Below, piece after piece: positions 53,201 to 61,435 of a stretch of DNA of 64,000 nt; within the stretch, counting starts at the first letter, position 1, and each line of letters begins with the position of its first letter. Source of the stretch: M3007 sp041392625. GTDB taxonomy: Bacteria > Bacteroidota > Bacteroidia > Chitinophagales > Saprospiraceae. A program made the translations under genes and the position numbers. The notes beneath the pieces were generated by a model. That model did no database searches. It was not told the DNA's origin and saw only the letters and a list, made by a program, of their open reading frames with translations. The stretch lies in contig JAWKLR010000006.1 of assembly GCA_041392625.1 (NCBI GenBank), positions 62,001-126,000 of the forward strand. The letters run 5' to 3'.

Positions 53201-53795
53201 GTTGCAGTGGAAGGGAGTTGTCTGAAATTGCAGCCCGGATTTCCACATCAGAGCCCAGACGCCCGTTTAGTTGTAAATTTAGATTGGAGTTAAAAACAAG
53301 ATTTTGGTTGTTGCCAAATGATAAGCCCCGCGTGTAGGCTCCGTTGGAATTCAGCCCGCCACCAATCAAGGGGCTGGGTGGGTTGTACGGCGTATAATCA
53401 AACTCAATGGCCTGGTTGCGGGTAGCCCTGCCGATCAGCGAGGTGTCAATCCGACTTTGAACTGCTGCCAGGTCAAACTGAAGTACACGGTATTGCACCA
53501 CCAGTTTTGTTGTCGAGGGAAATTGCCTTTTAAGGGCATTTGTATCAATCAGCAGCCGATTGTTCTCTAGTTTGAACAAGGCATTGGGGACTACTGTTTG
53601 ATTATCAGGGTCACGTACCAAAATCAGAGGTGGCAGGATGCTGAGGCTGTCAAGCGCCTGCTCTGCCCGAAGCGTATCAAGTGTTTTGCTACGAAGATTT
53701 GAAATTTGTGCAAGGGAAACAGTCTGAAAAAGGAATAGCAAGGCTGCCACCGACAACCAATGCAATCCAATTCGTATCCACTGTTTTCTATGCAT
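50211..53795 (-). CDS. Large outer-membrane beta-barrel protein with SprA-like motifs
   Basis: 1194 residues. A signal peptide (to about VSLAQ) is followed by a region with the pattern LNLQLNGRLGSDVEIRAAISDNSLPLQPDGSTRQLQEFDRVYI, a motif shared with SprA and related Bacteroidota surface proteins. Beyond residue ~350 the sequence is beta-strand-rich to the terminal Phe, as in a porin-like barrel. SprA itself is about twice as long, so this is a related but distinct protein. It may belong to cell-surface or T9SS biology; it lies upstream of porX on the same strand, about 280 nt away. Confidence 0.75.
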   Translation of the reverse strand: MHRKQWIRIGLHWLSVAALLFLFQTVSLAQISNLRSKTLDTLRAEQALDSLSILPPLILVRDPDNQTVVPNALFKLENNRLLIDTNALKRQFPSTTKLVVQYRVLQFDLAAVQSRIDTSLIGRATRNQAIEFDYTPYNPPSPLIGGGLNSNGAYTRGLSFGNNQNLVFNSNLNLQLNGRLGSDVEIRAAISDNSLPLQPDGSTRQLQEFDRVYIQILRQQNSLIAGDFDLRKPDNSYFSNYFKRLQGGLAESTRIQENGDTLHVRGGAAISKGKFARQIIQGQEGNQGPYRLQGADGERFIIVLAGTEKVFIDGQLMQRGLADDYVIDYNLGELIFTARRLITKDSRITIEFEYAVQAYLRSTAVANSEWTHGKQRFFFNAYSEQDGINSAGAQGLSEAERLALNQAGDALSQAVASGIDSLESGFDPTRIQYKLVDTLVCGTLQRILVYSTHPDSARYIARFSEVPSGQGNYRLAQTSANGRVFEWISPDPVSCQPLGNYEPIIPLRAPELRQLFTVGAELQAGKKTAIKTEAALSNRDLNRFSDLGDQDNLGLASFTSLRHQLFSPKNARWEGALQGSYELTARDFRALNQYRQQEYLRDWNLSSNDQPAAEHIAQAGFLIKEKSLGQLDYALGLFNRNALYLGTRHSGSIQFQKSGFVFDGSIRYLESDGQSERTRFSRPKLDISYQFGKRDSLKGRTPWITLGVYGERERNQRSGIGSDSLLLSSFWYDLGRIYLKTPQADGRWQVGAYIGQRNDFFPTGPGFTQNTAAREFNINGKFQPTPGKVRQSIVWNLNQRSLHILQESLTPETEQNTYLGRIDYNLSVWKNALNLTTGYELGSGQSPRLEYNYLLVNPGEGQYTWVDRNQDSILQVDEMEIAVFQDQASYIRVAVTTTDYIRTNNAIYNQNIRLEPRLIWWQSKQKWKRFIARFTGQSTLQYNRKVFTGLDGLQAWNPLDFDIPDSLLVTGSASMRNALFFNRANPKWDVSLTQQLARNRLQVTTGFESRVTQSLTAHGRVNFSPQWSLESNIIQSEKQSETENFAARNFDIQSWELAPKLNYAPDRSLRLAGEYSHTNSKNSLPSGETARFHAGKIEINWTPASKPNAAGFRAATVLRLNGTYTDIRFDGQNNTALAYNMLNGLQNGKNYQWNIVLDRQLSQSLQLSLNYEGRKTGASNRLVHIGRAQVRALF

Positions 53796-53844
53796 GCTTT
53801 ATTGATGTTCGTTGTCCTCGCTTCGTTGCCTAAATGGTGAAATT

Positions 53845-53967
53845 AGTAGTAAGTAGTAAGTGGTAAGTGGTAAGTTGTCAGTTGTGTCTAGTACGACTTT
53901 TCGGAATTTACCTAGTAAGACTTAGCAAACCTGACGACTTACTACTTACCACTTACCACTTACTACT
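53845..53967. repeat. Inverted repeat between divergent genes
   Basis: The arm 53845-53881 (AGTAGTAAG/TGGTAAG repeats ending in GTCAG) and its reverse complement at 53931-53967 match at 34 of 37 positions. The 49-nt centre is not repetitive. It lies in the promoter region between the barrel gene (minus) and uvrC (plus) and could form a cruciform. Confidence 0.7.
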
Positions 53968-54021
53968 ATTTCTCTTCGCCCTTGTGTTCAAAGGAAAGAA
54001 AAAACTATTTTTGAGCCTGCC

Positions 54022-55830
54022 ATGACGAATGAACAATTCAAGGATTTTTCGCCAACCATTCCACTGGATCCCGGAATCTACAAGTTTCTGGATGCAGAGG
54101 GGAAAATATTGTATGTAGGCAAGGCAAAAAACCTGAGAAATCGCCTGAATTCTTATTTCGGGGATAAAAAACACCAAACGGCCAAGACCCGGACCCTGGT
54201 GCGTCATTCCCATCACATTGAGTTTACGATTGTTGAAACAGAACAGGATGCCCTTCTGTTGGAAAATACCCTGATCAAAAAACATCAGCCCCGGTATAAT
54301 GTGATGCTCAAGGATGAAAAATCCCCACTCACCTACATTTGCGTGAAAAATGAACGGTTTCCCCGGGTATTTATTTCCAGGAAACTGATCAAAGACGGGT
54401 CGCTGTATTTTGGCCCGTATGTATCCAAAGTTCGGGTGGCGCAAATCCTGGATCTGGTTCGCAAACTCTTTCAACTCCGCACCTGCAGCCTGCACTTGTC
54501 GGAGGCAAATATCACCAAAGGGAAATTCAAACCCTGCCTCGAGTACCACATCAAAAACTGCAATGCGCCCTGTGTGGGCTATGAAACCGAAGAAGAATAT
54601 CAGGCAAAAATTGAACAGGTTAAAAACGTGCTTAAAGGGAATTTTGCTGCGGTAAAAACCCACCTGAAAGAGGAAATGGCCCGCTTTGCGGAAAACCTGC
54701 AGTTCGAACAGGCACAGCAAGCCAAAGAGCGGTTGAGTTTGTTTGAAGATTATCAGGGCAAAAGTACCGTAGTTAATCCCAATATTCAGGATGTAGATGT
54801 GTTTGCTATCGCTGGCGATGAAAAAGAAGCCTATGTGAATTACCTCAAGGTGGTCAATGGCGCGGTGATAAATACCTACACCCTGACGCTGACCAAAAAC
54901 CTGGATGAAGATCAGGAAACCTTGCTGGTATATGCCATCCAGGCTCTTCGGGAAAAATTCAATAGCCTGACCAATGAGCTCATCGTGCCATTTGAACTCA
55001 ATATTCCCAATGAACCGGACCTGGTGTTTACCGTCCCGAAAATTGGAGATAAGAAAAAACTGCTGGATTTATCCGACAAAAATGTGCGTTACCACCTGAT
55101 GCAGCGCAAACGCCAGGAACTCAACAAATCCGGAAAACAGACCAGTGCCGAACGCATTCTCCGAACCCTGCAGGTGGACTTGAACATGACTGAAATGCCC
55201 CTCCACATCGAGTGTTTCGACAATTCAAACATTCAGGGGACCAACCCTGTTTCTTCCTGTGTAGTGTTTCGAAATGCCAAACCCGCCAAACGCGATTACC
55301 GGCACTACCATGTCAAGACCGTAGAAGGGCCGAATGACTTTGCTTCAATGGAAGAAGTCGTGCACCGGCGGTACAAACGCCTGCTGGAGGAGGAACAATC
55401 GCTCCCACAACTCATTATTATTGACGGAGGAAAAGGCCAGCTTTCTTCTGCTATGAAAAGCATCAAGGCTCTGGGACTGGAAGATAAAGTTACCGTAATC
55501 GGGATCGCGAAAAAACTGGAAGAAATTTATTTTCCGGAAGACTCGGTGCCGCTGCACATCAGCAAAAAGTCGGAGTCTTTGAAGTTAATTCAGCAAGCCC
55601 GGAACGAAGCCCACCGATTTGCAATCACGTTCCATCGCACCGTGCGGAGCAAAAACTTTATCCATACCGAATTGCAGGAAATTCCTGGCATCGGAGCAAA
55701 AACCGCAGAAAAGTTGCTTACCCATTTTGGTTCGGTAAAACGCTTGCGGGAAGCCGGATACGAGGCCTGGGTGGAGCAGGTAGGCAAGTCGGCCGCAGGC
55801 AAACTCAAAAATTATTTCGAAGAAAAGTAA
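54022..55830 (+). CDS. uvrC: Excinuclease ABC subunit C
   Basis: 602 residues. Makes the incisions on both sides of a lesion in nucleotide excision repair after UvrA/UvrB. N-terminal GIY-YIG nuclease (PGIYKFLDAEGKILYVGKAKNLRNRLNSYF), a UvrB-interacting UVR segment around 200-235, the RNase-H-like nuclease domain starting near HIECFDNSNIQGTNPVSSCVVF with DGGKGQLSSA, and a C-terminal helix-hairpin-helix (IPGIGAKTAEKLLTHFGSVKRL). Family length. It is divergent from the barrel gene across an inverted repeat. Confidence 0.96.
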   Translation: MTNEQFKDFSPTIPLDPGIYKFLDAEGKILYVGKAKNLRNRLNSYFGDKKHQTAKTRTLVRHSHHIEFTIVETEQDALLLENTLIKKHQPRYNVMLKDEKSPLTYICVKNERFPRVFISRKLIKDGSLYFGPYVSKVRVAQILDLVRKLFQLRTCSLHLSEANITKGKFKPCLEYHIKNCNAPCVGYETEEEYQAKIEQVKNVLKGNFAAVKTHLKEEMARFAENLQFEQAQQAKERLSLFEDYQGKSTVVNPNIQDVDVFAIAGDEKEAYVNYLKVVNGAVINTYTLTLTKNLDEDQETLLVYAIQALREKFNSLTNELIVPFELNIPNEPDLVFTVPKIGDKKKLLDLSDKNVRYHLMQRKRQELNKSGKQTSAERILRTLQVDLNMTEMPLHIECFDNSNIQGTNPVSSCVVFRNAKPAKRDYRHYHVKTVEGPNDFASMEEVVHRRYKRLLEEEQSLPQLIIIDGGKGQLSSAMKSIKALGLEDKVTVIGIAKKLEEIYFPEDSVPLHISKKSESLKLIQQARNEAHRFAITFHRTVRSKNFIHTELQEIPGIGAKTAEKLLTHFGSVKRLREAGYEAWVEQVGKSAAGKLKNYFEEK

Positions 55831-55837
55831 GGAATGG

Positions 55838-56839
55838 TTAGTCGAATCGGATTTCCGTGTTGTCTCCGATATTCAGACTTAAATTCATTCCCCGGATGCT
55901 GGCATCGCTGCCAATAACGGAATGAATCAGCACCGCCTCCTCCAATCCGGCGAAGTTGCCAATGATGCTGTCTTTCACGATGGAGTGGGCGATGCGGACA
56001 TTGTTGCCAATAGTTACATTGGGGCCAATGATGCTGTTGCTGATCTGGCAGTCTTTGCCTATGGAAACGGGATGGATGAAAATGGTGTTTTCAAACTCGG
56101 GCAAATGAAACTCGTCGGTGGCATAGCCACGTTGGCTCAGAAGCATGGCATTGGTTTCGAGCAATACGTCTTTGCGGCCGCAGTCAAACCAATTGTCCAC
56201 ACTCACCACCTGGAAGGGGTGCCCTTTCTCCACCATCAATTGCAGGGCATCCGTTAGCTGGATTTCACCTACAGTGCGGATATCCTTATCAATCAGTGTT
56301 TGAATGGCATCAATCAGTTCCTGCGCTTTGTTTACCTTATACAGCCCGACAATTGCCAGGTTGGATTTTGGGATTCGAGGTTTTTCCACCAACCGCAGCA
56401 CCTGATTTTCAGCGTTTATTTCCGCTACTCCAAACTCCCGGGGCTCGCTTACTTTCTTTACCCCCAAACAGGAATCCGGACAATCCAGCATGCGCTTGAG
56501 GTCTACATCAAAGATGGTATCACCAAATGCGATAAAGACTTCTTCTTCGCCTTTCAAAACCTCGCGTGCCGACCAAATGGCATGTCCGGAACCCTCACGG
56601 TACTCCTGATAGACAAACTGGGTGGTCAGGTTGGGATAGTTTTCTTCAACAAAGTTTCTGATTTTATCACCCAAATAGCCAATGACAAAAACAAATTCTG
56701 TCATACCGGCTTCGACCAGTTTGTCGACAATAAAACTGACAATAGGCTTCCCAGCCACAGGCATCAAAGGCTTTGGCTGAGTGTATGTATGCGGGCGAAG
56801 TCGGGTGCCAACTCCTGCAACAGGAATGATTACTTTCAT
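55838..56839 (-). CDS. Sugar-phosphate nucleotidyltransferase
   Basis: 333 residues. Nucleotidyltransferase domain 1-~235: GVGTRLRPHTYTQPKPLMPVAGKPI (activation loop and Lys), EGSGHAIWSAREVLKG, FIAFGDTIFDVD, VEKPRIPKS and the acceptor-side Asp in SVDNWFDCGRKD. A C-terminal left-handed beta-helix of hexapeptides (SIGKDCQISNSIIGPNVTIG...) follows. Makes an NDP-sugar, most likely of the glucose-1-phosphate thymidylyl/uridylyl type; the sugar is not certain. It ends 8 nt from the convergent uvrC. Confidence 0.9.
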   Translation of the reverse strand: MKVIIPVAGVGTRLRPHTYTQPKPLMPVAGKPIVSFIVDKLVEAGMTEFVFVIGYLGDKIRNFVEENYPNLTTQFVYQEYREGSGHAIWSAREVLKGEEEVFIAFGDTIFDVDLKRMLDCPDSCLGVKKVSEPREFGVAEINAENQVLRLVEKPRIPKSNLAIVGLYKVNKAQELIDAIQTLIDKDIRTVGEIQLTDALQLMVEKGHPFQVVSVDNWFDCGRKDVLLETNAMLLSQRGYATDEFHLPEFENTIFIHPVSIGKDCQISNSIIGPNVTIGNNVRIAHSIVKDSIIGNFAGLEEAVLIHSVIGSDASIRGMNLSLNIGDNTEIRFD

Positions 56840-57296
56840 AAAATGCGGTAGCCGAGGTTTGTCAGGTAATTTAGTGTTGAGTTCGTTCGGGCATTTGTCC
56901 GGATGATCCCCTGCTAAAGGGGAAAGGTCTCAAACGAAGTAAAACTATTGTGTCCGATAAAATGAAATACAATTCGACACAACTGAATGCTGGATTTACA
57001 GACCGAATCCAAAGATACTTCATTTCCCTAATTCATTGCAATCTATTGGAATTCGTATATACAACTATACGCCTTTTTTTGATGGCAGTGGTCAGGTAAA
57101 CTGGATGTTCCGATTCTGTTTGGTCATAAATCATTTATAGGATGGCCCAAAAATCAGAGTAAAGTCTGGTGCTGAAAAAGCAATTTGAGTTACCCGGATC
57201 AGATGCTTTATCTTGTTTTTTGTTTCTTTGAGGATTCAATTTTCGCTCACCTCTGAAAATTCCGATCAGGTTCTGAGGGAGTAAACTTTTCTACCT
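56840..57296. other. Intergenic region with one promoter
   Basis: About 450 bases. It holds the promoter of the nucleotidyltransferase gene (57010-57042) and a small GC hairpin (CCCCTGCTAAAGGGG near 56910). I see no further gene in it. Confidence 0.5.
57010..57042 (-). promoter_or_regulatory. Promoter of the nucleotidyltransferase gene
   Basis: Read on the minus strand: ATTG (57042-57039), 21-nt spacer, TATCTTTG (57017-57010). The leader to the start at 56839 is about 165 nt. Confidence 0.5.
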
Positions 57297-57512
57297 ATGA
57301 ATTTTTATATCTCAGCACTCATCCGGACCGCCTTTACCGTTGTAGCGTTCCTGGTTGCCCAATACATGATCCCATACTATTTTCTGGTAGCAGGAGGACT
57401 TATTGCGGGTGTTTTTTTGTGGAAAACAGGAACGGATAAGGCCCTGGCAGTTGGCTTATTGGCAGGCTCGATTCTGTATGGGATTTTTGCCTACCTGTAT
57501 GGCAATGTCTGA
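57297..57512 (+). CDS. Small membrane protein
   Basis: 71 residues with two membrane helices (~7-30 and ~48-68) and a short charged turn KTGTDKA between them. No family recognised. The start follows an AT-rich leader, and the frame ends 13 nt from the convergent helicase gene. Its clean two-helix pattern and position make it likely to be a real small gene; the role is unknown. Confidence 0.6.
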   Translation: MNFYISALIRTAFTVVAFLVAQYMIPYYFLVAGGLIAGVFLWKTGTDKALAVGLLAGSILYGIFAYLYGNV

Positions 57513-57525
57513 TGCCAATTCGTTC

Positions 57526-60500
57526 CTAGGGTGCTAATTTTGTTGCCGTTCCGTTTCCCGGACAAAGGAGGTATACGCCGCACATTTTATTGGGTTGATG
57601 CATTTGCAGGGCAGCAAGCAGCCAGGATGCGTAGTGTAAGCTCGTTGCATCAATTTTTTCCTTGAAAAGAAAAGCCGCAATACGTTCGTCGGATTCGCAG
57701 AGCATATCCGCGCGCGTTTCTGCCAATTGCCCGTTTTGCTCTACTACAAATAGTACATACGCTAAACTCGTTCCGTTGGGAATTTCCTGTTTTACAAAAT
57801 TTTGTACCAATCGGGCATGGTCTAAAATGCCTTGTCGGACTGTTTCAACCGGTATGGATTCCAAATCGCATTGAAACTGAATTTGTTTCTCCGGATCGGG
57901 TAGGGCATGGAATACCGGAAGTATTTTCAAAAGCACAGGAAGGCCGGTCTCATCAGAATATTCCGGACCATAGGGTCGTTTATACATGGTCTGAGGCCCC
58001 GATGCGCTATTTCGGAATACAACCAGCAGCAGGGGAGTCTGTTGCGGACCCGGGTTAGCGTTCGTTTGCTCTACCCGGAATGGTTTTTCATCCAGTGGAA
58101 AGACTTCGAAGTTTTTTGGGAAATACATTACCTCCTGTTGGCAAGGCAAGGGTTTGTTGTTGTAAAAAAACGGGTGATCTCCCTGATCTGGTTCCAGTGT
58201 TGCGGCCGCGGCATCACCGGAAAATACCCGGTTGAGCCAGGGTGTGCCCAGTTTGGTACTTGGAATAATCAGGTAATCCCGGGCGCGGGTTAAGCCAACA
58301 TATAAAAGTCGGGCCTCCTCATTTCGCGCTTGTTCAACGGAGGTGGCCCAGGCATCTGTTTGATGCAGGGCTTCTTCCAATCGCGTGTTTCGCAATTGAT
58401 CGCTGTAGGGGTTTGACCACAGGCGGATCAGGCGGTTGTCGAGGATGTGATTCAGGTCCGGTTTGTCGGTTTCAGATATTAAATTCACCCCCCAAATATT
58501 TTCGCGGAGCCGGGCATCCATGTTGTGACAGATTGTAAATGAAAACTCCAGGCCTTTACTTTTGTGGTAGGTCATAACCCGAACCGTATCTTCATCTTCG
58601 CCACTTCCTTGCAGGTCCAACTCGTTTTCAGCCTGACTGCTCAACCAAAGCAGAAATCCACTGAGCGATGCAGCTGTGTGCAAGCGTTGACAAGCCGACT
58701 CGTATTCAAGAGCCAGTTTGCGGATTTGCTCCACGTTGTCCAGTCGTTGGGTTGCTGCTCCAAGCCCGGCCACAATGTTTCGCAAATCCAGTTGACTCAA
58801 AAACTGATTTAAAATTTCACTTGGACTCAATTCGATCAGACTGGAGCGGCGCTCCCGGATTTGCCGGCCAAGTTCAATCCCCAGATCAGGCGTTGCATCC
58901 GGATTCATTTGTCGTTGTACAAATTCTTCAAGTCGGATATCTCCACTTATCAGGCTGATTTCTGCCAGACTCAGTTTGTCTGAAGGAGTGAGTACATATT
59001 TTAAACAGGCGGTAATCAATCGGATTTCCGGGGTCTCCAGCAGTCCGGGTCTGGCCATGGCCGCTTTGACTCCCGCTTGGTGGAGGGCCTCCGACATGCG
59101 TTGACAATCCTTGTTTGTTTTGCACAAAATTCCAATGTCGCCGGGCTGAATCTGCCGGGTTTTGGTGCGCTTTTTATTCCACACAGGCAATTCTTCCTCG
59201 ATGAGTTTTCGAATGGAGTTTGCTATGCACAGATCCATCCAGGGCTGTCCGGGTGGGCGTCGTTCATCTTCTTCACTTCGAAAATGCCAGTGCCGGAATG
59301 CTGTCGGATGCTTCTCTTCCGGAGCTTCTTTGCAGACGGGCTCCAAGACCACTTGTTCCCTGGGTGTGTCTGAAAAGGCCTTTGTAAAAATAGCGTTTGA
59401 GAGGTGTACAAGGTCCGGGCGGCTGCGCCAGGAGTTTTTTAGGATGTTCTCGGGTTGAATCCCTCCACTGGCATCAATTACGGCTTGCATCAGAGCTGGT
59501 TCTGCACCCCGAAATCCGTATATGCTTTGCTTGGGGTCGCCCACCCAAATACTTTTTTTGGCCAGCATGCTGAGCTGGATAAAAATGTCCAATTGAATGG
59601 GGGATGTATCCTGGAATTCGTCGACCATGAGCAGATCGAGTTCCTGTGCGAGGGTATGTCGGACTGAGGGTGAGCGCAGCAGTTTGCTGACGCCGGTTTC
59701 CATGTCTGTGTAATCAATTAGACCCCGTTTGGTTTTGTACTGTTCAAATTCCCGAAGGGCATCCATCGTGATGTCAAAAACCAGTTCTATGAGCCTGCGG
59801 TTGTCCTGATGAAATGCTTCCAACTGATCGTGTTCCATCAGGGTTTCTCGCAATGGTTCGAAGAGCTCTTTGCTTTTGACTGCTACTTTTAATTTGGATA
59901 ATTTGACATACTCGAACCAGTATAGTCCACCCCGCCATTTGTATTGGTTGATGGCTTGTCGCAGTGCTTCAATCGAATCTCTGGTGGTTTTGGTTTCATC
60001 CTGCTCGTTGTTTTCCAGTGCTTCAATTGTCTGTTCTATTTGTGCGATCAATTGATTTTGCCATTGCAGGCCTTGCCTGGAAGAAACGGGAGGGAGTAAT
60101 TCAAAAAAGGATTGGATGGAATACGCTTTACTTCTTTGAAGTACTTCTTCTGAAAAATTATTGATCCGGGCAATGTTGGTTACTTCCCGGATGAGGCGCC
60201 TCCAATCGTAGGGCGCAGCCCCCAGGTTCCTTTTGGTGAATCCCAGGCGGTCCGACAGGAGGTTCATTTCCTCAATGCGTTCATCAGTAAGTACCTGGGC
60301 GAGGGATTCGTTAAACAGCCGTTGTTCATCTCCATCTGCGATGATTTCAACAAGGGGCGACATGCCTACTTCGAAGGCAAAGCGTTGAAGCAGGCGAACG
60401 CCAATGCTGTGGACAGTTCCTATGAGTGCATCGCCCAGTTCGTTGGCTGCCTCGGTCATTCCTGCTTCGAGCAAGCCAATCCGAACTCGTTCCTGAAGTT

Positions 60501-60666
60501 CAGCTGCTGCCTTTTGGGTGAATGTTGTGGCAATGATGTGCCGTGCTTTGACGCCACCTTTCAGGAGTTCTACAAGGCGCTGGGTAAGGGTATAGGTTTT
60601 TCCGCTTCCTGCACCAGCGGAAATTAGTTCAATATCCAGGGAAGAATTGTTTTTTGTAGTTGCCAC
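57526..60666 (-). CDS. UvrD/RecB-like (AddA-type) helicase
   Basis: 1046 residues, SF1A helicase: Walker A SAGAGSGKTYTLTQRL, motif II LLMVDEFQDTSPIQLD, motif III VGDPKQSIYGFRGAE, motif V VMTYHKSKGLEFSF, motif VI LLYVGLTRARDY. These match RecB/AddA-type repair helicases. The last ~150 residues should hold a PD-(D/E)XK nuclease in AddA proteins; here RADMLCESD and AAFLFKEK have the outline but lack the acidic-x-Lys pair, so it may be degenerate. No AddB or RecC partner is in the window. Confidence 0.85.
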   Translation of the reverse strand: MATTKNNSSLDIELISAGAGSGKTYTLTQRLVELLKGGVKARHIIATTFTQKAAAELQERVRIGLLEAGMTEAANELGDALIGTVHSIGVRLLQRFAFEVGMSPLVEIIADGDEQRLFNESLAQVLTDERIEEMNLLSDRLGFTKRNLGAAPYDWRRLIREVTNIARINNFSEEVLQRSKAYSIQSFFELLPPVSSRQGLQWQNQLIAQIEQTIEALENNEQDETKTTRDSIEALRQAINQYKWRGGLYWFEYVKLSKLKVAVKSKELFEPLRETLMEHDQLEAFHQDNRRLIELVFDITMDALREFEQYKTKRGLIDYTDMETGVSKLLRSPSVRHTLAQELDLLMVDEFQDTSPIQLDIFIQLSMLAKKSIWVGDPKQSIYGFRGAEPALMQAVIDASGGIQPENILKNSWRSRPDLVHLSNAIFTKAFSDTPREQVVLEPVCKEAPEEKHPTAFRHWHFRSEEDERRPPGQPWMDLCIANSIRKLIEEELPVWNKKRTKTRQIQPGDIGILCKTNKDCQRMSEALHQAGVKAAMARPGLLETPEIRLITACLKYVLTPSDKLSLAEISLISGDIRLEEFVQRQMNPDATPDLGIELGRQIRERRSSLIELSPSEILNQFLSQLDLRNIVAGLGAATQRLDNVEQIRKLALEYESACQRLHTAASLSGFLLWLSSQAENELDLQGSGEDEDTVRVMTYHKSKGLEFSFTICHNMDARLRENIWGVNLISETDKPDLNHILDNRLIRLWSNPYSDQLRNTRLEEALHQTDAWATSVEQARNEEARLLYVGLTRARDYLIIPSTKLGTPWLNRVFSGDAAAATLEPDQGDHPFFYNNKPLPCQQEVMYFPKNFEVFPLDEKPFRVEQTNANPGPQQTPLLLVVFRNSASGPQTMYKRPYGPEYSDETGLPVLLKILPVFHALPDPEKQIQFQCDLESIPVETVRQGILDHARLVQNFVKQEIPNGTSLAYVLFVVEQNGQLAETRADMLCESDERIAAFLFKEKIDATSLHYASWLLAALQMHQPNKMCGVYLLCPGNGTATKLAP

Positions 60667-60770
60667 AGCAATTCCGTTTGTCCAAAGGTCGTTAGAGCAT
60701 GTTTAAAATTGGAGAAAAGGAGTGCAAAAAATTGAACAGAATCTCAGAGCGCTTTAAATAAACAAATAAA

Positions 60771-60876
60771 CTAGGCCCGCAGGGCCAAATAAACAACTTC
60801 AACAAATCATCCTAGCCCGCAGGGCGTATCATCAATTCATCCCAGCCCCGGAAGGGGCGAATCATCAATTCATCTT
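60771..60876. repeat. Short GC-palindromic units with AT spacers
   Basis: Three GC palindromes, each of the type GGCCCGCAGGGCC, AGCCCGCAGGGC and AGCCCCGGAAGGGGC, separated by AT-rich spacers with repeated AATCATCAATTCATC. A related cluster lies at 24266-24345. Not a CRISPR array: units differ and spacers repeat. Confidence 0.6.
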
Positions 60877-60905
60877 TTGATTTCAAAGGTATCTGTCCAA
60901 ATGTG

Positions 60906-60913
60906 TACTTTTG
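60906..60913 (+). promoter_or_regulatory. Putative -7 box of the lipoprotein gene
   Basis: TACTTTTG matches TAnnTTTG, 18 nt before the ATG at 60931. This argues against the longer start at 60877 and for the lipoprotein start. Confidence 0.45.
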
Positions 60914-60930
60914 GAAAAATTTTAAAAACC

Positions 60931-61362
60931 ATGTTAAAAAACACACTGCTTTTTGGTTTATTTCTAGCCATGATAAGCTGTGGTGGTTCCGGAGATGCTC
61001 CTGCCACCTCGCAGGCCGAGCCCGTCCGTATTCCGGATGATTTTTTGACTTTTTATAAAGAATTTCATTCAGACAGTTCGTTTCAGCTAGCACACATCAG
61101 CTGGCCATTACGGGGCGAAGCGCGGATTGATTCCACTTCCCGCGGTGAAATTCAATGGGAAAAAGAACAATGGAAAATTCATCGGCGTGTTGATTTTGAA
61201 AAAGGGGAATACAAACAGGAATTACAAATGGTAGGTGATGTGATTGTTGTCGAACGAATCCGGACATCCATGGGCAACTTTGGCCTCGAACGTCGGTTTG
61301 CAAAACAATCCGATGGATCCTGGGAATTGATTTTTTACTCAGACATGCACGAAATTCAATAA
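60931..61362 (+). CDS. Lipoprotein of unknown function (DUF4348-like)
   Basis: 143 residues from the ATG at 60931 (MLKNTLLFGLFLAMISCGG): a short lipoprotein signal peptide with lipobox AMISC. The mature part (DDFLTFYKEFHSDSSFQLAHISWPLRGEARIDST...) resembles DUF4348-type Bacteroidota lipoproteins by its F-x-x-F-x-x-D-x-x-F-Q pattern; the match is by eye. It sits just before an M1 peptidase gene, with a 73-nt gap. Confidence 0.75.
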   Translation: MLKNTLLFGLFLAMISCGGSGDAPATSQAEPVRIPDDFLTFYKEFHSDSSFQLAHISWPLRGEARIDSTSRGEIQWEKEQWKIHRRVDFEKGEYKQELQMVGDVIVVERIRTSMGNFGLERRFAKQSDGSWELIFYSDMHEIQ

Positions 61363-61435
61363 TACACCTGCAGTCAAATGTGGAGCTGCCCTGGAAAACC
61401 AACCTGTATTTATCCTTATTTTACTTGAAATTATT

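Noticed and set aside
60771..60876. CRISPR array
   Set aside because: The palindromic units are not identical, there are only three, the spacers repeat each other, and no cas genes are present.
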